64,000 bases of DNA from Macrosoma leucophasiata (Eukaryota; Arthropoda; Insecta; Lepidoptera; Hedylidae). A program made the position numbers and the translations under genes. The first letter of the stretch is position 1. Each line of letters begins with the position of its first letter. Of this stretch, positions 56,001-64,000 are shown in pieces. The notes beneath the pieces were generated by a model. It was not told the DNA's origin. It worked only from the letters and a program-made list of their open reading frames with translations, and made no database searches. The DNA lies in assembly GCA_036365455.1 (NCBI GenBank), contig JAWQUS010000030.1, forward strand, positions 7,316,001 to 7,380,000. The letters run 5' to 3'.

Positions 56001-57664
56001 GGGATTACTCGCAAAATATAGGCAATATCTTAAGAAATGCGTGCGCAAAAAAGAAAAAAAGGTATCAATAGGAGTTTTTAATAAACTGCATTACGAACTT
56101 TTGGTTATTTTGGGGTTAAGTTTTGTGTGCTGTACCTGCCAGAGGTTACTAAAATAAGCGAAGACTATTAAGTATTGTGTAGCATCTTAATTGTTTTACT
56201 TACATTAAGTAGGTATTATATTTTAACCGCATAGCATAGTCATGATTCTTCTCCAGGTAGTAATACCAGACAAATATTAAATACTTAACAATTAATAAAT
56301 AAATATCTGGTTTTCATGTGGGTGTTTTTATGCTATATATTCACTTACCATCAATGTAAGCTGTTTTTCTATTTGCCGCTTCATGATAATAAAAAGCGAG
56401 ACATTTATATGATGAATTTGAGCTAAGTCAAGACTAAGGTACCTACTGTTCAAATTATATCCACTCGATACCTAGTGATTATACAAGACAAATAGAAGAC
56501 ATGAATAATCTATTCCGTTGAATATCGATAATAAAGCAATCGATCGTTGAAATCGATTTTATTTCGACAAAGTTATAAAGGTCCTAAAATGACCAGTGTC
56601 CAACGCAAAAAAGTAAATAATGCAATGGTGTTGACATTGGCAGCCTATCTCCGAAACTACTGAACTTCACATTTTGAAAAAAATGTGGAAAATAGTTCTT
56701 TGCCTATAGATTACTGGAAAACCTACCAGAAGTTTGAGTATTCAAATTAAATCGAAAATTCTTAATAATATAACCCCCCCTACCGGTACCATCGTAACCG
56801 CTATGTCCCTGCATTTTAAATCTGTAATATTTTCGAAAATATTTATTTAAATTACGGAACCCTCACCACGGGAGTCGAACTCGCACTTGTCCGGTTTTTT
56901 ACTTAATGAATAGTTTTGTAATAATCTGTTTGCCAAGCGAATTATTTATGTAGCGATGTGGTTGTAGAAAATTGAGATGTGAAACGAAATCGCTGCGAAA
57001 CGTTGGTTTTTTTTTTTTGAAGAGTTTTGAAACGTTTGTCGGTGAAATGAACGGTTGCCTACATAAATGCATTATAAGGTACCTAAAACGTTACTCCACG
57101 CCTGAATTCTCCGAATGGATAGGCAGAGCATAGACAAAGATGTATGCATTTAAGAATACATGCAAACCACGATTCACCATTTACCATGTCACATGTGGCG
57201 AGCCTATTGACGTCTCTGGGCACATTACCGACCGCTGAGAAACTTCCAAAAAATTGGAAAATCTCTATAGCACTTAATTCTCCACACAGTACATGAAACT
57301 TACTTCATCAAAAACCTTTATTCTTGTACAAACATCTCATTTTGCAGAATTTGTTATGATGTGTAGTCCGACAGATGAAGAGGAGAAGATACTAAGATTA
57401 CTAGTACAAAAGGGCGCTATAATAAATGACCCTGAAGCACCAGGTGGCCGCCAAGCATTACATTTCGCGGCGATGAGTAACAACTGCCAACTCATCAATA
57501 TCCTAGTCGATCTTGGAGCTGACCTTCATTCCACAAACCATCGGAATCAAACACCTAAAGAAGTTGCCATGACCTTCAAGTGTAAACAAGCTTTCAATCT
57601 GCTGTCACAACTTGAACAACTTGACAATTGCTCAAATATATCTTTATTTCGAGTTGGTTCATAA
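53014..57664 (+). CDS. Ankyrin-repeat protein, four exons plus an upstream exon
   Basis: Exons 53014-53218, 53434-53601, 54451-54539 and 57348-57664 join in phase (1 in; 2, 2, 1 between) with GT/AG borders. The product has ankyrin repeats: ELLIAAETGNDKMIEILI, then GRNALHFAVCSANERAIKLL with AGVNVNVKDNVGMTPL, a partial repeat with NLLFDHGAKI, then ILRLLVQKGAIIND, RQALHFAAMSNNCQLINILV and LGADLHSTNHRNQTP. Ankyrin repeats bind other proteins. No other domain is visible and the tail after the last repeat is short. The first exon here has no ATG; it needs a phase-1 donor upstream, which 51236-51539 supplies. Joined to it the protein would be 360 aa. Introns carry a hairpin MITE, a SINE and a long inverted-repeat element. 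I cannot name an orthologue. Confidence 0.7.
53815..53947. mobile_element. Hairpin MITE in an ankyrin-gene intron
   Basis: GTGAGATTCACAGACCGCAC at the left is mirrored by GTGCGGTCTGTGAATCTCAC at the right. Inner parts (ACGACTTTA, TGACAGTTCT) also pair, so nearly the whole 133 bp folds into one stem. No target duplication is evident. Confidence 0.75.
54935..55220 (-). repeat. SINE-like repeat (ACTGGTGG family), well preserved
   Basis: Full-length minus-strand copy from poly-T to CTACCACCAGTAAA. The flanks AAACTTTGCGCGA and AAAGCTTGCGACGA are similar but not identical, so a decayed target duplication is possible. Confidence 0.85.
55360..57075. mobile_element. Long inverted-repeat element with internal insertion
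   Basis: TTTCACCGACAAACGTT at 55375-55392 is mirrored by AACGTTTGTCGGTGAAA near 57030-57046, with flanking ATAAATG and neighbouring parts also roughly inverted over more than 100 bp. Between the arms, 55651-56905 is a separate dispersed repeat that opens GGGTTCCGTACC and ends CGAACTCGCACTTGTCCGGT. No transposase frame is found. Limits are approximate. Confidence 0.5.
57085..57285 (-). repeat. tRNA-derived SINE, 5'-truncated old copy
   Basis: CGTTACTCCACGCCTGAATT, CATGTGGCGAGCCTATTGAC and TCTGGGCACATTACCGACC follow the minus-strand order of the SINE at 27040-27357. The promoter end is missing. Confidence 0.6.
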
Positions 57665-57999
57665 TTGCATAGATTGAATATACATAAGATTGAGAAGTAT
57701 AAGAACCATATGAAAGAAGAAGAAATTCGACGCTTGGGTGTGAGACTTTGGTAGCTTATTAGGTAGAGCAGAGCGACTGGACTAGTGAATCTAGTTGCCA
57801 CGAAATTAAGTCCCACCCAAATTAATTTGTTCATTTCATTTTTTAAATAAAAAACATACATAACTCTTATATTCTTTTCCGATTATCCCACATATACACT
57901 ATACTTATTTTCAGTATAAATATAGGTAGGTAGTAGCAGGTATGCCTTGCAGTTCAGAGTTTAAAAAATAGGCACTATGGACATTTAAAGTCAAAACAT
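57665..57999. other. 3' flank of the ankyrin gene with a tRNA-like scrap
   Basis: Near 57755-57830 GTAGAGCAGAGCGACTGGAC resembles the head of the foldback SINE family (GAGCGGCTGGAC). Otherwise nothing is recognised. Confidence 0.35.
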
Positions 58000-58425
58000 C
58001 TACTAACACTCAAAAGTTCGTAAAACCCAGGTTTCTAAAGAGATCCCACTTAAGACTCACAAATATAAGGATATTTTCAGAGTCATACTTAATTCCAAGA
58101 CGAAAATCGTTCAAGGCAACCATGACTTTATTATTTACTAGCTCGCCCCGCTTTGCACGGGTGCTATGTTAAGTAATAGGCACGGCGCGTGCTATAAAAC
58201 AGCTACTAACACTCAAAAGTTATTAAAACCCAGGTTTCTAAAGAGATCCCACTAAAGACTCACAAATATAAGGATATTTTCAGAATCATACATAGTTCCA
58301 AGACTTAATATTACGTTATCGAATACGAAAATCGTTCAAGGCAACCATGACTTTATTATTTACTAGCAACTCGCCCCAGCTTCGCACGGGTGCTATGCTA
58401 GGTAATAGGCACGCACCGTGCCGAC
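58000..58425 (+). repeat. Tandem duplication of about 200 bp
   Basis: The unit CTACTAACACTCAAAAGTT through CGCACGGGTGCTATG is present twice, starting at 58000 and 58203. The second copy has about 21 extra bases around TTAATATTACGTTATCGAAT. Each unit includes a TTACTAG junction followed by CTCGCCCC, the CTAG-type repeat end on the minus strand. Confidence 0.8.
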
Positions 58426-58526
58426 CCTTGCGGCTGGTACCGCCGCAATAAGTGCTATGACCCTGTGTTATAAATCAAAAAATCTTCATATAAATTGCAC
58501 GCTGTACAGTACCATTTATGCCATTA

Positions 58527-58600
58527 CCTGCCTCAGTAGCGTAGTGGTAGCAAGCCACTACTACTACGCTGGAGGTACTGGGTTTGATATATATTGTGGA
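58527..58600 (+). repeat. tRNA-derived SINE head, truncated
   Basis: CTGCCTCAGTAGCGTAGTGG and TACTGGGTTTGATAT correspond to the box A and box B region of the SINE at 24636. The rest of the body is replaced by other sequence. Confidence 0.65.
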
Positions 58601-59064
58601 GATGGAGGGTTAAATAGCACACTAAACAAGAGATAAAGAATGTGTGTATTCCGGCGAAGATTAGGCAACTGGGAGCCACTTGAGTTTTATGCAAAATTCG
58701 GAGATGTGGTCATATTTACGTAAACCAAATATAAACATTTTAAACACCCAATTTTTTTACCTTTTCACTAATAGGTATTTCGATTCCATCAAAAATAACA
58801 CGTGGCAAATTGTCCCAATCTATTCTAATTAGCAGACGTCTTCTTCCTGTGACAATAAGTTGAGTCTTTTTAGGATTTATAATATGTAGTTATGGTAGTG
58901 ATACTTGTCAACAAAGTAAACTCCAGTGTTTCAATGAAAATAAAAAATACAATAACCCTGAAGATGGCATTTTGCAAGACTTTAAGGGCCTAGTAAGTAG
59001 CATGTTCGTTTTCTTTAGACTGTGCTAGTAGGTAGGATAACCTACAATATGTTTTTCTGCAGGT

Positions 59065-59359
59065 CCATCCAGACTCTCGCGAGCCGCCTCCTTGAGGCTC
59101 TCTGCGCGAGTCTTGGCGAGTTGAGGTTATCCATCCACACGCTCAGTTTATTTAGATGCCCTCCGGTCCGCTGGTTGATTTACTTCCCTCACCCACTCGC
59201 GTCCTTTGACTCGCGTTCAAATACCGACACAAAACGGAGCGACAGCGAGGCGAGGCGAGGGAAAACCAGCGCACCGTTTTCCCTCACTCTTCTCACGAGC
59301 GCACCGTCCACACTCTCATACTCGCATTCCCTCCTGTAGCCTCTTGAGAGTCTGGATGG
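59065..59359. mobile_element. GC-rich MITE with 14-bp inverted ends
   Basis: CCATCCAGACTCTC at 59065-59078 and GAGAGTCTGGATGG at 59346-59359 are exact reverse complements. The 295-bp interior is much richer in GC than its surroundings, with no protein family. It lies about 560 bp before the TAK1 start. Confidence 0.75.
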
Positions 59360-59915
59360 GGCATAACATAATATTCATACTGTGATAAGTTTGTACAAAT
59401 TATAAAGTAAAATAATATGTCAGCGAAATTACATACTCGAAAAAAGTACACGTAAAACAATTTTACGTTAAGAGTAGTTAGGACTCCGTCATACCTACCT
59501 ATATTTGGTATTCCAAAAGTGTTTCGTCTTCCAAAAAGATTGAGACCCATTGAAATATGTAGTGATGATGATTATAATCATAATATGTACATAACTATTA
59601 TAATAATACATATTTTCTGTACATATATATTTTGATTGCCCAAACAGTGATATTCTTAAAGAGCTGTCTGTCACGCGACATTAGCGGCATAGCTCAATAG
59701 CCTGTCAGCCAAGCCACATCTTTTGTGAAAAAAAAAACTTAAGTTTTAAAGATGGCGGTCTTGTCGCAGTTGCTGTTCTTTGCTAAACAATAGCGAGAAA
59801 ATTAACATAATTGGCTATTTTTACACCACATTGAAGGAGTCAGTGTAAATCTTCAAAATTTAAACAATTAACCTTCAAACCTAGTCATTTTAATAATGTG
59901 ATATTAAGTGTACCG
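59360..59915. other. 5' flank of TAK1
   Basis: No TATA box is evident at a fitting distance. The 59650-59915 part is a plausible 5' untranslated region: no further ATG in a good context directly precedes 59916. Confidence 0.35.
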
Positions 59916-62660
59916 ATGGCTTCTAGTATGCAAGACTCGCCTGCCGTTCATCAGACGTTCGTAGAGGAGATTGATTACAGTGAGATTCAGGAACTGCAGG
60001 TCAGTTTGATTCGTTGGTGAAAAGATTTACTGTATTATCTGTGACTTGACGGCGGTGATTACATCGGCAGGTGGTGGGAAAAGGCGCATTTGGAGTGGTT
60101 TGGAAAGGCCTATGGCGGAACACGTTTGTGGCTGTGAAGCACATAAATTCGGAAGCTGAAAAGCGTGAGTTTGCTATCGAGGTGCGGCAGCTATCGCGTG
60201 TATCCCACCCTAACATTGTGAGGCTGTATGGCGCCTGCACGAAAGGCACCCATGTATGTCTAGTGATGGAGTATGCTGAAGGTGGATCGTTGTATAATGT
60301 TCTCCACGTTCGTCCAAAGCCTAAATATACAGCTGCTCATGCTATGAGTTGGGCTCGCCAGTGTGCCGAGGTTTGTCCATAGTTTTTGTATTTTTAGTTA
60401 TTGCAATGAACACAGTATTATCAATAGACAATCAGTACTGTATTTATTTACATGATGTTGTAAAATTTTCAAGTTAACAACAAATTATCCACTGTGAAAA
60501 CCACTTAGTCTTGTTCCTTACATTGAAAATAAATAAATATTAGGTATGTACCTATACACAGACAAACACCATAAAATTTTATATTTTGAATATTTCACTA
60601 AGCATGCAGTTTATATAGATTGTCAATGAAAACTGCAGTATCTAAACAAACCGAAGGTCAAAATGCGGATGTTTTGCCACCCCTGGGCCCTAAGTTGTTT
60701 TGTTTTAGTTTTTACAGGCCCTTGTGTTGTGTTGGCACTTGGACTCTACCACCGGTAAAAATAATAAATGGTGATAGGGTTTTATACACTTCAGCTTCAT
60801 GCAAGTTTTATATTATTATAAAAATTTTACAATTTCAGGGAGTAGCATATTTACATGCAATGAAACCAAAGCCATTAATACACAGAGATTTAAAACCTCC
60901 TAATTTACTACTGGTAGCTGGTGGACAGAAGCTCAAAATATGTGACTTTGGTACTGCTGCAGATAAAGCTACTTATATGACAAACAACAAAGGTAGTGCT
61001 GCATGGATGGCTCCAGAGGTAAATGTGGAATGCTTTTATTACAACTTATGACAAAATTAGCAAAATATTAATTAAAACTGCATGCAGCCTATATACATCA
61101 GCCAGCAACATCTAAACAAACCGAAAGTCAAAATGCAGATGTTATGCCACCCCTAAGTTGTATTGTTGTAGTTATTACAGCCCCTTGTGTTGTGTTGGCA
61201 CTTGGACTCTAACACCTGTAAAAATATTAAATGGTAAAAAAGGATTATTAGAGCTTCAAATGTAAGTGTGCCAGGACAAACCCATTACTTAGGGTTTTGT
61301 GGCATTTTTATAGTTACTCTTAGATTGTTATGTAAGTTTTCTTAATAAATAAAAATGTGTCATTGATGACCCGGTCAGTCCAGCAGTGTTGGACGACCAC
61401 TTGATTCGGAGGGTCACGAGTTCGATTCCCACACCATGACAAATGTTTGTATGCCCTATAGATAAGTACATTTTATCCTAAAAAACAAAGGTAATAAGTG
61501 AGTCCATGATATTTATCAAAGCAATAGAATGAATAAATCAATGCCAGACTACACAGAGAACTCGACTCTTTTATCCAGAATGTAAAAATATTTAAATGAA
61601 ATAAGGATTTGTAGTTACAACACACAGTTCTAACTACTTGTAACATTTACTTAGTGATTTTCAAGAAAATATTATGCCAAAATGTTAACTTACCTAAAAC
61701 TGACATACTAGCTGTATTCTCCACTTTTGTATTCCCCAAATGTCCTACAATGCAGTACATGGGTTAGGGGTGGGTTTGAGAAAATTTATTAATTAACTCC
61801 CAAAGTTACAATGGTCTTGGTCTTGACCCTAGCACACTATTTTAATGTCATAAAAAAGCCCACAACAGCATTGTATTGATCTCATAAGGATGACTCACGG
61901 TAATCATTTTTATAGGTAATTGATTTAAAAATATTACTTTTTGCAAAACTTTCTCCTTATCTGTGTTAATCCTTGTTCAACTAGGTAAGTATATTTTTCA
62001 CGTTGGTTATTAGCCTGGCTTGACTGAGCACTTGAATACTGAAAAATCAATAATTATATGACACTATATTAGTAACTACATTGCACCCATGCAAAGCCAG
62101 GATGGGTCGCTAGTATGGAATAATTAACAAAGGGTAGTGGCAGAAATTAAGCACAACAGTACAGGGAGCCAGTACCTCCATGCTCTGAGACTCTGAGATC
62201 AACCCCAGGTGAAGGGTGGGCAATTTTCTCCTTTGCATTAACTTATTCAGAACGCGATCTTCGATTCACACTCGTAGTGGGTAATGCTGTGGATAATTAG
62301 CGGACCTCGCTCTGGAAGTGACTTCACCAAAAAGCTTCCTTTTAGTTGCATTTCCAGTCACAATCCCAATATGTCTCATTTTACAACGTTTAATAATATG
62401 ATATACCTATGTAGCATAACCTTTTTAAAACATGCGTTTTAAAATAATATACACAGATTATATCTTCCATAAGAAATATTTTTGTCTTATTTCTTTCTAA
62501 CTGTGCTTTGAATTCAAATTCCAGGTATTTGAAGGATCATCTTATACAGAAAAGTGTGATGTGTTCTCATGGGGGATAATCTTATGGGAAGTTTTGTCGA
62601 GGAGGAAACCATTTGAAGAAGGAGGCTCAGCGTTTAGGATAATGTGGGCTGTGCATACAG
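59916..62660 (+). CDS. Tak1: TAK1 (MAP3K7) kinase, first four coding exons, partial
   Basis: Exons 59916-59999, 60071-60370, 60839-61018 and 62525-62660 join in phase (0,0,0; last ends in phase 1) and the gene runs off the window. The 28-residue leader ends [10 protein letters not shown]. The kinase domain then shows the glycine loop [12 protein letters not shown] with the ATP lysine at 51, [22 protein letters not shown] with catalytic Asp 145, DFG with Asp 164, the activation loop [16 protein letters not shown], and [13 protein letters not shown]. The Thr residues matching human Thr184 and Thr187 are at about 173 and 176. TAK1 phosphorylates MAP2Ks and the IKK complex downstream of IMD/TNF-type and BMP signals. 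The wording of the loop and of [16 protein letters not shown] is specific to TAK1 among MAP3Ks. The remaining C-terminal part and TAB-binding tail are not in the window. Confidence 0.95.
60598..60765 (-). repeat. SINE-like fragment in TAK1 intron 2
   Basis: Old ACTGGTGG-family piece: AGCATGCAGTTTATATAG, GTCAAAATGCGGATGTTTTG and GGACTCTACCACCGGTAAAA in minus-strand order. The open frame running from here into exon 3 is chance. Confidence 0.6.
61070..61225 (-). repeat. SINE-like fragment in TAK1 intron 3
   Basis: Closely resembles the fragment at 60598-60765, sharing TTGTGTTGTGTTGGCACTTG, which the other copies in the window lack. The two may be a local duplication or a separate subfamily. Confidence 0.6.
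61370..61440 (+). repeat. tRNA-like SINE head
   Basis: CGGTCAGTCCAGCAGTGTTG then GAGTTCGATTCCCAC, with a good box B. The acceptor arms do not pair well, so this is a tRNA-derived repeat rather than a gene. It lies in TAK1 intron 3. Confidence 0.45.
61441..62524. other. TAK1 intron 3 remainder
   Basis: Contains a CTAG-type repeat end near 62080-62113 (CATTGCACCCATGCAAAGCC to GGTCGCTAG). No exon is supported. Confidence 0.45.
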
Positions 62661-62924
62661 GTAAAATCTTTAAATGTTTAGGTTAATGGATTTTTTGGTA
62701 GGTAGTGACTGTGTTCAGGCATGCTAGCATGTTTTTTTAATTTTGATGCTTATTATTCTTAATTAGCCTTTTCCCCATGGGGGTGACAAAACCCCTTTCT
62801 TAAAATAAAAATGTAAAAAAACAAAGTTTTTGCCCCGCAGCCAAGCATTCCTATACTGTGCCCATGGGAAATTCAGGAGTACCTCTCTTAGTTTTTTTAT
62901 CTATCTCGTATATATGCCGTAAAA

Positions 62925-63080
62925 TGGAGTTCAGCACTATCGTAACAACTATCACATTCATATGCAAAACGTCTAAGTTAGGCTTCAGAGGCAGCAACAA
63001 CCTCCGTTTTGTGTAGATGTCTATAGTATTCACTTACTATCAACCTAAACATCGTGCTTGTTGACCAACATGGTACTATT
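62925..63080 (+). repeat. SINE-like fragment (ACTGGTGG family), old
   Basis: Plus-strand order: CAGCACTATCGTAACAAC, TTAGGCTTCAGAGGCAGCAA, GTAGATGTCTATAG. The copy at 63081-63370 follows directly. Confidence 0.55.
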
Positions 63081-63370
63081 AACTGGTGGTAGAGCTCTAG
63101 TAACAGAGCTCGCGGGCGTAGGCACCACCGCATTACCTCTATCTGCCGCCAAATGGTAGTGTTCAGCACTATCGTGTTCCGGTTAAATGGTAATGTATGG
63201 CCCAGTAATAAATATCATAGAGAGAGACATAACAACTTAGGTCTCAGGGGCGGCAACGCATCTGCATTTTGACCTCTGGTTTTTATGTAGATGTCTACAG
63301 GCTGCAGTCATCACTTAACATCAATGTGAGCAGCATGCTTGTTTGCCACCTTCATTACATATAAAAAAAA
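63081..63370 (+). repeat. SINE-like repeat (ACTGGTGG family), full-length
   Basis: From ACTGGTGGTAGAGCTCTAGT to TTGCCACCTTCATTACATA with an A run. Moderately diverged. Lies in the TAK1 intron after exon 4. Confidence 0.85.
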
Positions 63371-63399
63371 CAATTTAAAGAAAAGCCAAAGCTGGTATG

Positions 63400-63780
63400 C
63401 ACCATATGCTTCAGGATAGGTATTAATAATGCATACAGGCATGTAAGCTACATATACTTATTAATAAGCTACACTGGCTACAGTATTCAGTCACCATAAA
63501 TGTTAACTTTATGCGAATCTCAAAACCATGACCAAAATCCAAAGTGATTTTGATCTGAAATAGTCAGATGTTGCAGGTAATTGTACAATGTATGGCCCTA
63601 TGGTTCCTGACTCAATAATATACCTATAAAAACTTAGACCTCAGACGACAGGAGTGACAACGCATCTACATTGAAATCTCTGGTTTTATGTAGATATTCA
63701 CAAGCTACACTGGCTATATTGTTCACATACCATCAATGTGAACTGTGTGCTTGTTTGCCAATTCATAACATGGAAAAAAA
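63400..63780 (+). repeat. SINE-like fragments, old, probably two
   Basis: Weak family matches at 63580-63780: AATGTATGGCCCTATGGTTC, GACAACGCATCTACATT and ATCAATGTGAACTGTGTGCT. The earlier part may be a second decayed copy. The small frame to 63907 has no family. Confidence 0.45.
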
Positions 63781-63979
63781 AACTGCTTTGACACCATCAC
63801 TGAAAGAGTTATTGTTCATTCGTTTTTATATTATATGCAGTATCGTCGTTAGGGACTGGCAACAGGACCACGAACCCGTAACCCCTGGGTTATTTTTCCT
63901 CCCTTAACAAAATTTTGGCGGACACAAAACTAAAATCTTGCCCAGCCCTGCGTGTTTTGGTCTATGACACTGATGATTA

Positions 63980-64000
63980 GGGGCCGTTCAAGTATTACGT
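63980..64000 (+). mobile_element. Start of a possible MITE cut by the window end
   Basis: AGGGGCCGTTCAAGTATTAC resembles the end of a miniature DNA element family common in animal genomes (from memory). Its other end is outside the window, so it cannot be confirmed here. Confidence 0.3.

Noticed and set aside
60620..61051. 143-residue continuous frame across TAK1 exon 3
   Set aside because: Only 60839-61018 is kinase; the upstream part reads through a SINE fragment and an AT-rich intron with a good acceptor at 60838.

Overview
The window looks like nuclear DNA from an insect, most probably a moth or butterfly; I cannot name the species. It is AT-rich. Genes are split by introns with canonical GT/AG ends. 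The spaces between genes are packed with transposon debris typical of Lepidoptera: Helitron-type elements ending in CTAG, tRNA-derived SINEs, a mariner, a Penelope-like element, hAT-type and other miniature elements, and runs of GTAGGTA.

Layout. Positions 1 to about 33,000 hold no convincing host protein gene. They hold two related Helitron copies (10651-13424 and 27894-30462) with decayed helicase genes, a Penelope-like fragment with a GIY-YIG nuclease (25.1-25.85 kb), many SINEs, a GC-rich island near 8.0-8.2 kb, and one candidate TATA promoter with a non-coding first exon near 15.93-16.05 kb. An intact, intronless PPIL4-type gene (cyclophilin plus RRM plus Lys/Ser-rich tail) lies at 33315-35354. 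A five-exon gene at 41867-48180 encodes a secreted prohormone of 373 residues with repeated RRKR cleavage sites; its third intron hosts a dead mariner. At 51236-57664 there is a short charged-protein gene and a set of ankyrin-repeat exons that may share a first exon. The first four coding exons of TAK1/MAP3K7, the MAP3 kinase of immune and stress signalling, run from 59916 to 62660 and continue past the window.

The four host genes lie on the + strand and show no sign of working as a unit. PPIL4 is a nuclear splicing-associated factor, the prohormone a secreted peptide precursor, TAK1 a cytoplasmic kinase, and the ankyrin protein is of unknown role.

The most unusual signals are: (1) the prohormone's duplicated exon modules, each carrying RRKR followed by a Gly/Ser/Lys/Ala-rich peptide; (2) a splice ambiguity at the ankyrin locus in which one first exon is phase-compatible with two different second exons; (3) several perfect or near-perfect foldback structures built from mobile elements (a 70-bp inverted repeat around the Penelope nuclease, a 53-bp SINE hairpin, a 44-bp spacerless palindrome inside a SINE bounded by 16-bp target duplications, and a palindrome abutting a Helitron end); (4) nested insertions dated by target-site duplications. 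I saw no CRISPR array, rRNA, functional tRNA gene or clear multi-gene system that I could call undescribed.
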